DNA from: Pseudomonas sp. B6002
GTDB lineage: Bacteria; Pseudomonadota; Gammaproteobacteria; Pseudomonadales; Pseudomonadaceae
Assembly: GCF_013385985.1 (NCBI RefSeq)
Contig: NZ_JACAOY010000025.1
Coordinates: 157,787-221,786 of the forward strand
Reading direction: 5' to 3'
DNA: 64,000 nucleotides
Shown here: in pieces, positions 47,775-57,305 of the stretch
Numbering within the stretch: position 1 is the first letter of the stretch
How the letters are laid out: each line of letters begins with the position of its first letter
The notes under the pieces: generated by a model
Database searches by the model: none
The model's input: the letters and a program-made list of their open reading frames with translations, nothing else
Told to the model about the DNA's origin: nothing
Made by a program: the position numbers and the translations under genes

Positions 47775-50165
47775 ATGCCCGTTGTCCGTCCCTTGCTCAA
47801 GTTGAGCCTGCTGCTGAGCCTCAGCGCCAGCCCGTTCTTCGCCGCCGTCAGCTACGCCGAAGACACCGTCACCCGCCGCAGCTACCAGGTGCCGGCCGGC
47901 AGCCTGAGCGCGGCGCTTACCCGTTTTGCCGGTTTGGCGGGGGTCAACCTGTCGGTAGACCCTGCATTGGTCAGCGGGCGCACCAGCGTCGGTTTATCGG
48001 GCGAGTTCGGGGTGGAGGAGGGCTTTGCCCGCCTGCTGCAAGGCTCCGGCCTGCAGCTGCAATCGATGGGCGCGCAGGCCTACATGCTGGTGCCGGCGCC
48101 GGACGGCAGTACGTTGGAACTGGCACCGACCTCAATCCTCGGCACCACCGGCCTGTACGACGGCGACACCTACGCCGGCGGCCAGGTGGCGCGCCGCACC
48201 GCCCAGGGCATGCTCGGCACCCGAGACTTCATGGAGACCCCGTTCAGCATCACCACCTACACCGCCGAAGCGGTGAAAAACCAACAGGCCCGCACCCTGG
48301 GCGACCTGATCGCCGCCGACCCGTCGGTACGCGCCACCAACCCGGCCGGTGGGCGTTACGAGCAGTTCACCATTCGCGGCTTCAGCCTGTTCAACAGTGA
48401 TGTGGCCTACAACGGTCTCTACGGCGTGCTGCCCACCTACACCATCGACATGGAAATGGCCGACCGCGTCGACATCCTCAAAGGCCCCAGCCAATTGATC
48501 AACGGCATCTCGCCACGGGGCAGCGTGGGCGGCGGGATCAACGTGGTGCCCAAGCGCGCCACCGACAAGGACATCAACTCGTTCACCGGCACCTGGGCCT
48601 CCGAAAGCCAGGCGGGCGGGGCGGTGGACGTGGGGCGGCGCTTTGGTGAAGACAATAAATTCGGTATCCGCTTCAACGGCGTGAAACAGGCGGGCGACAC
48701 CGACTGGGATCACCAGAGCGTCGACCGCGAAATGGCCGTGCTGGGCCTGGATTTCCGTGGCGAGCGCCTGCGCCTTTCCACCGACATCGGCCACACCGAG
48801 CGCGACACCGACGCGCCCCAGGAGCGTGTCCAGGTCGCGGCTGCCGCGCCCGTGCCCAGCGCCAACGATGTGCGCCATAACTATGCGCAAGCCTGGAGCA
48901 AGGCGCGCACCAAGGACACCTTTGGTACGTTCAACGCTGAATATGATGTGAGCGATGACGTGATGCTGTACGGCGGTGTCGGCTTACGCAAAAGCAACCA
49001 CGACTTCCTGCGTCATGCGGTCTCCGTCAGCAATGCGGCAGGTGATTTCAGCGTGCTGCCGCGTGACTTCACCCGCGATGAAAACGTGCGCACCTACACG
49101 GCTGGCGTGCGCAACTGGTTCCACACCGGGCCAGTGAGCCACGAGGTCAACCTGGCCGCCAGCTACTTCGACATGGACTTCACCAACGGCGGCGCACGTT
49201 ATGCCGCCGCGCCGAGCAACCTCTACAACCCCGTGCAAACCCCGACCCCGTCCAGGGCGACACGCCAGGACGCCAAGGTCTACACCGAAAACAAGTTCAG
49301 TGGCGTGGCCTTGTCCGACACCCTGGGCTTTTTCAATGACCGTCTGCTGTTGACTCTCGGAGCACGCTGGCAGCGGGTCAAAGTGGATGACTGGAGCGAT
49401 GGCATCAAGGGCGACACCGCCTACGACGAAGAAAAAGTCTCGCCGTCGGGCGGGCTGCTGTTCAAGGCCACCGACAAGCTGTCGCTGTACGCCAACTACA
49501 TGGAAGGCTTGAGCCAGGGCAAGATCGCGCCGTCCACCTCGATCAACGAAGACCAGATCTTCCCGCCCTTCATCAGCCGCCAGGTGGAAGTGGGCGCCAA
49601 GTACGACGCCGGCGCCTTCGCGGTCACGGCCGCCGTGTTCCGCATCAAGCAGCCAGCCTATGAAACCAACGCCACCACGCGAGTGTTCGGCCCCAATGGC
49701 AAGCGCCAGAACACCGGGGCGGAACTGAGCGTGTTCGGCGAACCGCTCAAGGGTGTGCGCTTGCTCGGCGGTGTGATGTACATCGACAGCAAACTCCAAG
49801 ACACCACCAACGGCACCTGGGACGGCAACCGCGCCCCGGCCACGCCCAAATACAACGTCAACCTGGGCGCCGAGTGGGATGTGCCGGGGCTTGAAGGCCT
49901 GACCCTGACCAGCCGTGGCATTTACTCCAGCTCGCAGTACCTGGACCAGTCCAACGTCAAGGAAATCGACGCCTGGAACCGCCTCGACGTGGGCGCGCGC
50001 TACGCCTTCAAAGTGGACGATAAACACGTGACCCTGCGCGCGAACGTGGAGAACGTCGCCGATAAGCGCTACTGGAGCTCGGCTGGCGCCTCGGATGACA
50101 GCGAACCGGGGCTCACCTTGTCGACCCCTCGTACCTACCTGCTTTCCGCCACGGTCGACTTCTAA
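47775..50165 (+). CDS. TonB-dependent siderophore receptor with STN domain
   Basis: A 796-residue outer-membrane receptor. Signal peptide (to about SYAE), an STN signalling domain (about 35-85: YQVPAGSLSAALTRFAGLAGVNLSVDP), a plug (about 150-265: FSITTYTAEAVKNQQ ... DRVDILKGPSQLINGISPRGSVGGGINVVPK) and a 22-strand barrel ending in the Phe of LLSATVDF. The STN domain is used by transducer receptors such as FpvA and FecA to signal through an anti-sigma factor, yet no sigma/anti-sigma pair is adjacent. The following fecBCDE-like genes would move the iron complex across the inner membrane. The siderophore is not predictable. Confidence 0.92.
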   Translation: MPVVRPLLKLSLLLSLSASPFFAAVSYAEDTVTRRSYQVPAGSLSAALTRFAGLAGVNLSVDPALVSGRTSVGLSGEFGVEEGFARLLQGSGLQLQSMGAQAYMLVPAPDGSTLELAPTSILGTTGLYDGDTYAGGQVARRTAQGMLGTRDFMETPFSITTYTAEAVKNQQARTLGDLIAADPSVRATNPAGGRYEQFTIRGFSLFNSDVAYNGLYGVLPTYTIDMEMADRVDILKGPSQLINGISPRGSVGGGINVVPKRATDKDINSFTGTWASESQAGGAVDVGRRFGEDNKFGIRFNGVKQAGDTDWDHQSVDREMAVLGLDFRGERLRLSTDIGHTERDTDAPQERVQVAAAAPVPSANDVRHNYAQAWSKARTKDTFGTFNAEYDVSDDVMLYGGVGLRKSNHDFLRHAVSVSNAAGDFSVLPRDFTRDENVRTYTAGVRNWFHTGPVSHEVNLAASYFDMDFTNGGARYAAAPSNLYNPVQTPTPSRATRQDAKVYTENKFSGVALSDTLGFFNDRLLLTLGARWQRVKVDDWSDGIKGDTAYDEEKVSPSGGLLFKATDKLSLYANYMEGLSQGKIAPSTSINEDQIFPPFISRQVEVGAKYDAGAFAVTAAVFRIKQPAYETNATTRVFGPNGKRQNTGAELSVFGEPLKGVRLLGGVMYIDSKLQDTTNGTWDGNRAPATPKYNVNLGAEWDVPGLEGLTLTSRGIYSSSQYLDQSNVKEIDAWNRLDVGARYAFKVDDKHVTLRANVENVADKRYWSSAGASDDSEPGLTLSTPRTYLLSATVDF

Positions 50166-50192
50166 CCGCTGATCCTGATGCATGTGGGCTTG

Positions 50193-50280
50193 TGTGGGAG
50201 CTGGCTTGCCTGCGATGGCATCACCTTGGTACATCTGACACCCCGAGGCGCCTGCATCGCAGGCAAGCCAGCTCCCACAG
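50193..50280. repeat. REP-type inverted repeat
   Basis: Perfect 25-base arms (50193-50217 and 50255-50279) of the TGTGGGAGCTGGCTTGCC class, separated by 37 bases, between the receptor and fecB-like genes. Confidence 0.85.
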
Positions 50281-50307
50281 AAAGCTCACCCAATGCCCGA
50301 TGGGCGG

Positions 50308-50330
50308 CGCCAATGAGAATGTTTTTTGAT
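50308..50330. promoter_or_regulatory. weak candidate Fur box before fecB
   Basis: AATGAGAATGTTTTTTGATT has only a partial match to the GATAAT-repeat Fur consensus, but it lies 80-100 bases before an iron-uptake operon where such a box is expected. Confidence 0.25.
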
Positions 50331-50411
50331 TGCGCCGCCACGATATGGAATAGTACCCGCCGTTTTCCCCGGCCCGTCTAGCCGGGGTGTTTTAACGCCG
50401 AGGACCTTGCC

Positions 50412-51332
50412 ATGCGACTGTTGCGCTCCATCCCGACCCTTGCCGCCTGCCTCCTGGCGTTGTCTTCAAGCGTACTGAACGCTGCCCCCATCGACCTCAA
50501 TGACGGCCAGCACACCGTGCATCTGCCCGACGCGCCCAAGCGCGTGGTGGTGCTGGAATTCTCCTTTCTCGACAGCCTCGCCGCCGTCGATGTGACCCCG
50601 GTAGGCGCCGCCGATGATGGTGATGCCAATCGCGTATTGCCTCGTGTACGCCAGGCCATCGGCCAATGGACATCCGTGGGCCTGCGCTCGCAGCCGAGCA
50701 TCGAGGAAATCGCGCGGCTCAAGCCCGACCTGATCGTCGCCGACCTCAACCGTCACCAGGCGTTGTACAGCGACCTGTCGAGCATCGCGCCCACCCTGTT
50801 GCTGCCGTCACGCGGGGAAGATTACGAGGGCAGCCTCAAGTCCGCCGAACTGATCGGCAAGGCCCTTGGCAGGAGCCCGCAGATGGAAGCGCGAATCCAG
50901 CAGAACCGTGCAAACCTCAAGGCCATTGCCCAGCAGATTCCCGCCGGCGCCAGCGTGTTGTTCGGCGTTGCCCGTGAAGACAGCTTCTCCGTGCACGGCC
51001 CGGACTCCTACGCCGGCAGCGTGCTGCAAGCCATCGGGCTGAAAGTGCCGTCGGTACGCACCAACGCCGCGCCCACCGAGTTCGTCAGCCTGGAACAACT
51101 GCTGGCGCTGGACCCGGGCTGGCTGCTGGTGGGTCATTACCGCCGCCCCAGCATTGTCGATACCTGGAGCAAACAACCCTTGTGGCAAGTGCTCGGCGCG
51201 GTTCGCAACAAGCACGTAGCCGAAGTGGACGGCGACAGCTGGGCGCGTAATCGGGGCGTGCTGGCCTCCGAGCAGATTGCTGAAGATGCGCTGGCGATTC
51301 TCAAGGGCGGCAACGCCGTATTGAGCCAATAA
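50412..51332 (+). CDS. fecB: iron-siderophore ABC transporter, binding protein
   Basis: A 306-residue periplasmic protein with a signal peptide (LNA-A). Class III/PeripBP_2 pattern: APKRVVVLEFSFLDSLAAVDVTPVG, then IEEIARLKPDLIVADLNRHQALYSDLSSIAPTLLL, and a C-terminal NRGVLASEQIAEDAL. Closest in style to FecB, which carries ferric citrate, but hydroxamate complexes remain possible. Start of the BCDE importer. Confidence 0.85.
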   Translation: MRLLRSIPTLAACLLALSSSVLNAAPIDLNDGQHTVHLPDAPKRVVVLEFSFLDSLAAVDVTPVGAADDGDANRVLPRVRQAIGQWTSVGLRSQPSIEEIARLKPDLIVADLNRHQALYSDLSSIAPTLLLPSRGEDYEGSLKSAELIGKALGRSPQMEARIQQNRANLKAIAQQIPAGASVLFGVAREDSFSVHGPDSYAGSVLQAIGLKVPSVRTNAAPTEFVSLEQLLALDPGWLLVGHYRRPSIVDTWSKQPLWQVLGAVRNKHVAEVDGDSWARNRGVLASEQIAEDALAILKGGNAVLSQ

Positions 51333-51334
51333 CC

Positions 51335-52324
51335 GTGCAGCGTAGTCTCGCCGCCCTCGGCATTGTGCTGCTGGGGGCTTTGTTGTTCTGGTACTCGCTG
51401 TACAGCTGGTCGCCGTTCGTGATCACCCCGGCAGATGCCTGGAATGGGCTGGTGCACCAGGGCAGCGTGGGCGGCAACATGGCCTACATTGTCGCCCAGT
51501 TACGGGTGCCGCGTGCGGTGTGCGCAGCGTTGGTCGGCGCCTGCCTGGGCCTGGCCGGCGCGCTGATGCAGGGCATTACCCGCAACCGCCTGGCTTCGCC
51601 GTCGTTGTTTGGCGTGACGGCCGGCGCGGCGCTCGGCTTGGCGCTGTTTTCCACCGGTCTGGTGGCGCTGCCGTTTGCCGGTGGCGCGCTGTTGATGACC
51701 TGCGTGGGCGGTGCACTGGCCTGGATCACCGTGTTCAGCCTGGGCGGTGCGTGGTCGCCGGCCACGGCGCAAGGGCGGCTGGTATTGGCCGGCGTCGCGG
51801 TCGCCGCGTTGTGTGCGGCATTGACTCGCCTCACGGTGATCCTGGTCGAAGCCCAGGCGCAAAGCGTGCTCAACTGGCTGGCCGGTTCGTTGGCCAATGT
51901 GGGCGCCGCGCAAGTTCAGCTGCTGTGGCCGTGCACCCTGATCGGTGGCCTGTGGGCGCTGTGGTGCGCGCCGCGCTTGAACCTGATCAACCTCGGCGAA
52001 GACGCCGCTCGCTCCCTGGGGGTCGGCATCGCCAGCCTGCGCCTGCAGGTGTTTGTCGCCAGCCTGTTGCTGGTGGGCGCGAGTGTCTGCGCGGTGGGGC
52101 CGATTGGCTTTGTCGGGTTGATTGCGCCGAACATCATTCGCCAGTTCCTGGGCAACGACTACCGCTGGCTGATCCCCCTGAGTGCCGCCTTGGGCGCGGT
52201 GATCGTGCTGGGCGCCGACCTGCTCAGCCGCGCCGTGGCGTTCCCGGTGGAAACCCCGGCCGGCGTGGTCACTTCGCTGATCGGTGCACCGTTCTTCCTG
52301 TTTCTTGCCAGGCGCACCCTATGA
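51335..52324 (+). CDS. fecC: iron-siderophore ABC transporter, permease 1
   Basis: A 329-residue FecCD permease with about nine or ten spans; LRVPRAVCAALVGACLGLAGALMQ, GAWSPA and the coupling segment GPIGFVGLIAPNIIRQFLGND are conserved. GTG start two bases after the fecB stop codon; fecD overlaps its end (ATGA). Confidence 0.9.
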   Translation: MQRSLAALGIVLLGALLFWYSLYSWSPFVITPADAWNGLVHQGSVGGNMAYIVAQLRVPRAVCAALVGACLGLAGALMQGITRNRLASPSLFGVTAGAALGLALFSTGLVALPFAGGALLMTCVGGALAWITVFSLGGAWSPATAQGRLVLAGVAVAALCAALTRLTVILVEAQAQSVLNWLAGSLANVGAAQVQLLWPCTLIGGLWALWCAPRLNLINLGEDAARSLGVGIASLRLQVFVASLLLVGASVCAVGPIGFVGLIAPNIIRQFLGNDYRWLIPLSAALGAVIVLGADLLSRAVAFPVETPAGVVTSLIGAPFFLFLARRTL

Positions 52325-53289
52325 TCCGCCCTCGATTGCGCCTGTGGGTGCTGCTCGCCTTGTTGCTGCTGGCGACCTTTATCAGTCTCAGCGCCGGCAC
52401 CTTGTGGCTCAAGCCCGCCACCGTGCTGGAGCGCCTGTTGGCCCACGATGCCCTCGACTTCGAAGTGTGGAACCACCGCCTGCCGCGCAGCCTGATCGCG
52501 ATCCTCGCCGGTGCCGCCTTCGGCCTGGCCGGGGCGATTGTGCAGGGCGTGATCCGTAACCCACTGGCCTCGCCGGAAATCCTCGGCGTGACCCAGGGCG
52601 CGGGCCTGGCGCTGACCGTGGCGATCATCAGTTGGCCGCACTTGCCGATTGCCTGGTTGCCGCTGGTGGCCTGCCTGGGCGGTGCCGGTGGTGCGTTACT
52701 GTTGGCGCTGTACAACACCGGCGTGAGTTTTTCCGGCGTGCGTTTTGCGCTGTCCGGGGTGGCGATTGCGGTGACCTTGTCCAGCGTCACCGAGTTTCTG
52801 ATCCTGTCCCACCCGCTGGACATCAACACCGCCTTGCTCGCACTCACCGGCAGCCTGTGGAGCCGCAACTGGCACCATGTGGCGCTGGTGTTGCCGTTCC
52901 TGCTGCTGATCCCGCTGGGCCTGTGCCTGGCCAAGCCGCTGAACCTGATCGCCCTGGGCGATGAAGCGGCCCACAGCCTGGGCACAGCGTTACGGCGTAC
53001 GCGCTGGCTGGCGATGACGTGCGCGGTGCTGCTCACCAGCCTTGGCGTCGGCGTGATCGGGCCGATCGGCTTTATCGGCCTGGTCGCGCCGCATATGGCG
53101 CGGCGCCTGGTGGGCGGGCATCACCAGTGGCTGTTGCCCGCCGCGATGCTGATTGGCGCGCTGCTGCTGGTGCTGGCCGACACGCTGGGGCGCACGTTGA
53201 TTGCGCCCAGTGAAATCCCCGCCGGGGTGCTCACAGCGGTGATCGGCGCGCCGTATTTTCTTTGGTTGCTGGCACGGTTCAAGGGCTGA
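52321..53289 (+). CDS. fecD: iron-siderophore ABC transporter, permease 2
   Basis: A 322-residue FecCD permease, paralogue of the preceding one: LPRSLIAILAGAAFGLAGAIVQGVIRNPLASPEILGVTQGAG and GPIGFIGLVAPHMARRLVGGHHQWLLP. ATG overlaps the fecC stop codon. The frame is open upstream through fecC for over 250 codons, a GC-rich shadow. Confidence 0.92.
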   Translation: MIRPRLRLWVLLALLLLATFISLSAGTLWLKPATVLERLLAHDALDFEVWNHRLPRSLIAILAGAAFGLAGAIVQGVIRNPLASPEILGVTQGAGLALTVAIISWPHLPIAWLPLVACLGGAGGALLLALYNTGVSFSGVRFALSGVAIAVTLSSVTEFLILSHPLDINTALLALTGSLWSRNWHHVALVLPFLLLIPLGLCLAKPLNLIALGDEAAHSLGTALRRTRWLAMTCAVLLTSLGVGVIGPIGFIGLVAPHMARRLVGGHHQWLLPAAMLIGALLLVLADTLGRTLIAPSEIPAGVLTAVIGAPYFLWLLARFKG

Positions 53290-53293
53290 TCCC

Positions 53294-54076
53294 ATGAGTA
53301 TTCTTCAAGCACGACAGCTCGACATCGGCTACGGCGACACCCGCATCGTGCAAGGTCTGTCGTTCACGCCGCCCGCCGGAAAAGTCACCGCGCTGATCGG
53401 CCCCAATGGTTGCGGCAAGTCCACCTTGCTCAAGACGTTCGCACGCATCCTCAAACCGAGCGCGGGAGAACTGACCCTGGACGGCCAGGCCTACGCCAGC
53501 CTGTCCGCCCGCCAGTTGGCGCAGCAGATCGCCTTTTTGCCGCAAGTGCTGCCGGTGCCCGAAGGGGTCAGCGTGCGCCAGTTGGTTGCCTATGGCCGCA
53601 GCCCGCATAACTCATTGTGGGGGCGCTTGAGCGGCAGCGATCAGTCCCATGTGGCGCAGGCCATGCAACGCCTGGAACTGGACGTTTTGGCCGACCGCGC
53701 GCTGGCGGACTTGTCCGGCGGCCAGCGCCAGCGTGCCTGGCTCGCCATGGTGCTGGCGCAAAACGCGCCGGTGGTGTTGCTGGATGAACCCACAACCTAC
53801 CTCGACATCAGCCATCAGGTTGAGCTGTTGGACCTGATGGGGGAGTTGGCCGCCGAGGGCAAGACCGTGATCACCGTGCTGCACGACATCAACCAGGCCT
53901 GCCGTTATGCCGACCACCTGGCCGTGATGCATGGCGGTCGCCTGGTGGCCGATGGCGCCCCGGCTGCGGTCATCAGTGTTGGATTGATGCGCCAGGTATT
54001 CGATGTGCAAGTACAAATCATCAATGAACCAGTGGCTGGCACGCCCATGTGCCTGATAGAAAAGAGCGCCCGTTAA
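53294..54076 (+). CDS. fecE: iron-siderophore ABC transporter, ATPase
   Basis: A 260-residue FepC/FecE-type ATPase: Walker A GPNGCGKST, Q-loop FLPQ, signature LSGGQRQRAWLAMVLAQ, Walker B VVLLDEPTTYLDI, switch His in TVLHDINQAC. Four bases after fecD. Completes the importer. Confidence 0.93.
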   Translation: MSILQARQLDIGYGDTRIVQGLSFTPPAGKVTALIGPNGCGKSTLLKTFARILKPSAGELTLDGQAYASLSARQLAQQIAFLPQVLPVPEGVSVRQLVAYGRSPHNSLWGRLSGSDQSHVAQAMQRLELDVLADRALADLSGGQRQRAWLAMVLAQNAPVVLLDEPTTYLDISHQVELLDLMGELAAEGKTVITVLHDINQACRYADHLAVMHGGRLVADGAPAAVISVGLMRQVFDVQVQIINEPVAGTPMCLIEKSAR

Positions 54077-54404
54077 TTGTTATTGCCGCCCTGACTTCCC
54101 CAACTAATAAAAACCTGTAGTGAGCGGGCTTGCCCCGCGCCGCGGTGTGCCAGGAAAAGTTGAGGCATCAGGTCTCCCGCAGCACAGCCCAAGCCCAAAA
54201 ACCACAAGGCCTGCGCCAGCACTGTCACGGAAATCCGGGACAGATGATGGCCATTCATTTCAGTTTGTTTCCCCATCTCAGGAACTAGCGTTGCAACTTC
54301 CAGTCGATTAACCCGGCCAACTTTGTCTCCGGGCGTGGCTAACTAATGGCACTTATCAGTAGTTCCAAATAGCCATACTTTCTCGCAACCAGACACCCAA
54401 CATT
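54077..54404. other. intergenic region of 328 bases between fecE and the T2SS operon
   Basis: Contains the REP copy at 54115-54154. The remainder, up to the gspE start, is less GC-rich near 54340-54400 and probably holds the secretion-operon promoter, but no convincing boxes were found. Confidence 0.45.
54115..54154. repeat. REP half-element, right of the iron-uptake locus
   Basis: CTGTAGTGAGCGGGCTTGCC ... class, inverted relative to 47617-47656 with one mismatch in 40. It lacks its own second arm. Confidence 0.7.
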
Positions 54405-56102
54405 ATGTCGTCAGCCCTTATCGATGCCTGCCATATGCAGATACCGCACACAGACCAAGTGTGCGCGTGGCTGAGGCAGCACGCTGGGTTGAAAACCGTT
54501 GATCTGGAGCGTGCCCAGCGCCTGTCCACAGATGCCAGCGACCTGCTGGGCCTGCTCACGCGCCTGGGCCTGGTCTCCGAGATCGAACTGGCCAGCGCCT
54601 GGGCCAACCTGCTGGACGCGCCGCTGTTACTGGCCGACGCCGCGCCTGCGTTGCTCGACCCACTGCCACCGCTGACCGAACGCTTCATGCGCCACTACCA
54701 AGTGGTGCCCATGGGCTGGAGTTCAGACGGCCTGCAGGTTCTGGCCGCCCACCCGGCCCAGCACTATGCCTTCCAGGCGTTGGCCTACGCCTGCCAGGTG
54801 CCGGTGTGGCTGGCCATCGGCCCGCGTACCGAGGTCGACACGCTGATCGAACGCTATTACGGCCAGGGCCGTTCGGCCATGGGCACGCTGATCGAAAACC
54901 TCGATGAGCGCAGCGGTGCGCTGGAAGACATCGAACACCTCAAGGACATGGCCTCCGAAGCCCCGGTGATTCGCCTGGTCAATCTGATCCTGCAACGCGC
55001 CGTGGAACAGCGGGCCTCGGACATCCACATCGAACCCTTCGAAAACCAGCTCAAGGTGCGCTACCGCATCGACGGCGTGCTGCATGAGGCGGAGGCGCCA
55101 CCGGCCAGCTCGTCGGCGGCAGTGATCTCGCGGGTGAAGATCATGGCGCGCCTGGACATTGCCGAACGCCGGCTGCCCCAGGACGGGCGCATCATGCTGC
55201 GCATCCAGGGCAAGGCGCTGGACCTGCGGGTGTCCACCGTGCCCACCAGTTTTGGCGAGTCGGTGGTGATGCGCCTGCTGGATCGCCAGACCGTGCAGTT
55301 CGATTTTCAGCACTTGGGTTTCGACGGCCAGCGCCTGGCGGCCTTCCTCGACTTGCTGGAACGGCCCCACGGCATCCTGCTGGTGACCGGGCCCACCGGC
55401 TCGGGCAAGACCACCACGCTGTACACCGCGTTGTCGCGGCTCAACACCGCCGAGCGCAAGATCATCACCGTGGAAGACCCGGTGGAATACCAGCTCGAAG
55501 GCATCAACCAGATCCAGGTCAAGCCCGCCATCGGCCTGGATTTCGCCGGGGCGTTGCGCTCCATCGTGCGCCAGGACCCGGACGTGATTATGATCGGCGA
55601 GATCCGCGACCTGGAAACCTGCCGCATCGCCATTCAGTCATCCCTCACCGGCCACCTCGTCCTCTCCACGCTGCACACCAACAGCGCCGCCGCGAGCATT
55701 ACCCGCCTGCTCGACATGGGCGTGGAAAGCTACCTGATTGCGTCGACCGTCAGCGGCATCCTCGCCCAACGCTTGGTGCGCCGCCTGGACCCGGCCACGC
55801 GCACAGCATTCGAAGCGCCCCCGGAGTTGATCGCAGAACACGGCCTGGACCGCTTGACCGACGCGCGCCCGATCCTGCTTTACCGGGGCCGTTATGAAGG
55901 CCGCAGCGCCCTCACTGAATTGCTGGTGATGAACGACGAACTGCGCAGCCTGCTGATGCGTCACGCCGACGCCGCCACCCTGGAGCAGGCCGCGCGCCGC
56001 GCCGGTTTGCGCACCTTGCATGAAGAAGGTTTGCGCCAGGCGCTGGCAGGCATCACGTCACTGGAAGAAGTGTTGCGCGTCACCCGGGGAGAGGGCGCGT
56101 GA
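54405..56102 (+). CDS. gspE: type II secretion ATPase GspE
   Basis: A 565-residue hexameric secretion ATPase. An N-terminal N1E-like domain is followed by N2E (about 180-320 with DIHIEPFENQLKVRYRIDG), Walker A GPTGSGKTTTLY, Asp box ITVEDPVEYQLEGINQIQV, Walker B DPDVIMIGEIRD and His box TGHLVLSTLHTNSA. Between QRLVRRL and GRYEGRSALTELL the tetracysteine zinc loop of classic GspE proteins is missing; there is not a single Cys there. The ATG at 54405 has no clear ribosome site, and an in-frame ATG at 54435 is the alternative. First gene of the operon; gspF overlaps its stop codon. Confidence 0.92.
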   Translation: MSSALIDACHMQIPHTDQVCAWLRQHAGLKTVDLERAQRLSTDASDLLGLLTRLGLVSEIELASAWANLLDAPLLLADAAPALLDPLPPLTERFMRHYQVVPMGWSSDGLQVLAAHPAQHYAFQALAYACQVPVWLAIGPRTEVDTLIERYYGQGRSAMGTLIENLDERSGALEDIEHLKDMASEAPVIRLVNLILQRAVEQRASDIHIEPFENQLKVRYRIDGVLHEAEAPPASSSAAVISRVKIMARLDIAERRLPQDGRIMLRIQGKALDLRVSTVPTSFGESVVMRLLDRQTVQFDFQHLGFDGQRLAAFLDLLERPHGILLVTGPTGSGKTTTLYTALSRLNTAERKIITVEDPVEYQLEGINQIQVKPAIGLDFAGALRSIVRQDPDVIMIGEIRDLETCRIAIQSSLTGHLVLSTLHTNSAAASITRLLDMGVESYLIASTVSGILAQRLVRRLDPATRTAFEAPPELIAEHGLDRLTDARPILLYRGRYEGRSALTELLVMNDELRSLLMRHADAATLEQAARRAGLRTLHEEGLRQALAGITSLEEVLRVTRGEGA

Positions 56103-57292
56103 GCCTGTTCAAGTTCCGTGCTCTGGACAGCCAGGGTGCTGCCCACAACGGCACGCTTGAAGCCAAGGACCAGGCTGCCGCTGTTGCCCTTTTGCACAAG
56201 CGTGGCCTGCTGTTGTTGCAGATCGAGTCGGCAGGCGGCCTCAGGTCGAACAGCACGCGCGGGCAGTTGAAGGGCGCGGCCCTGGTGAGTTTCACCCAGC
56301 AATTGGCGACGCTGCTAGGCGCCGGCCAGCCCCTTGAGCGCTCGCTGGGCCTGCTGCTCAAACAGCCCGGCCCGCCTCAGGTGCGGGCATTGATCGAGCG
56401 CATCCGCGATCAGGTCAAGGCCGGCCAGCCGTTGTCCATGGCGCTGGAGGCGGAGGGCGGCTTCTCGCCGTTGTACGTGAGCATGGTGCGCGCCGGTGAA
56501 GCCGGTGGTGCGCTGGAAGGCACCTTGCGCCAGCTCGGCGACTACCTGGAACGCAGCCAGTTGCTGCGCGGCGAGGTCATCAATGCGCTGATCTACCCGG
56601 CGTTTTTGGTGGTGGGGGTGCTGGGTTCCCTGGCGCTGTTGCTGGCGTATGTGGTGCCGCAGTTCGTGCCGATTTTCGAGGACCTCGGTGTACCGATTCC
56701 ACTGATCACCGAGGCGATCCTTGCACTCGGCGAGTTCCTCGGCCGCTATGGCTGGGCGGTGTTGGCGGGGTTGCTGGTGGCTGCCTGGGGGCTCGCCGCT
56801 CGCCTGCGCGATCCCCGGCACCGGGAAGCCTTCGACCGACGTCTGCTCGGTGTGCGCGTGATTGGCCCGCTGTTGCAACGGGTCGAAGCCGCCCGGTTGG
56901 CACGCACCCTCGGCACGCTGCTGAGCAATGGGGTGGCGCTGCTGCAAGCCCTGATGATTGCCCGGCAAGTCTGCAGCAACCGTGCGTTGCAGGCGCAAGT
57001 CGCGGTCGCGGCGGAGTCGGTCAAGGGTGGCGGCACCTTGGGTGCAGCCTTTGGCACTCAACCCCTGTTGCCCGACCTGGCCCTGCAAATGATTGAAGTC
57101 GGCGAACAGTCCGGTGAGCTGGACAGCATGTTGCTCAAAGTCGCCGACATTTTCGACGTCGAAGCCAAGCGCGGTATCGACCGCCTGCTCGCCGCCCTGG
57201 TGCCGTCGCTGACCGTGGTCATGGCGGTGTTGGTGGCGGTGATCATGCTCGCGATCATGCTGCCGCTGATGAGCCTCACCAGCCATTTATGA
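56099..57292 (+). CDS. gspF: type II secretion inner-membrane protein GspF
   Basis: A 397-residue platform protein with two cytoplasmic T2SSF domains (about 65-185 and 265-385) and three membrane helices (around 165-190, 215-235, 365-390). GTG start overlapping gspE (GTGA). YVSMVRAGEAGGALEGTL and the repeated MIEVGEQSGELDSML are the twin signature segments. Confidence 0.93.
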   Translation: MSLFKFRALDSQGAAHNGTLEAKDQAAAVALLHKRGLLLLQIESAGGLRSNSTRGQLKGAALVSFTQQLATLLGAGQPLERSLGLLLKQPGPPQVRALIERIRDQVKAGQPLSMALEAEGGFSPLYVSMVRAGEAGGALEGTLRQLGDYLERSQLLRGEVINALIYPAFLVVGVLGSLALLLAYVVPQFVPIFEDLGVPIPLITEAILALGEFLGRYGWAVLAGLLVAAWGLAARLRDPRHREAFDRRLLGVRVIGPLLQRVEAARLARTLGTLLSNGVALLQALMIARQVCSNRALQAQVAVAAESVKGGGTLGAAFGTQPLLPDLALQMIEVGEQSGELDSMLLKVADIFDVEAKRGIDRLLAALVPSLTVVMAVLVAVIMLAIMLPLMSLTSHL

Positions 57293-57305
57293 AGGAGCGG
57301 ACCCC

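Noticed and set aside
51520..52320. Long open frame giving a 589-residue product that merges with fecD
   Set aside because: It runs antiparallel in composition to fecC in another frame, is Arg/Gly-rich, and fecD has its own ATG overlapping the fecC stop codon.
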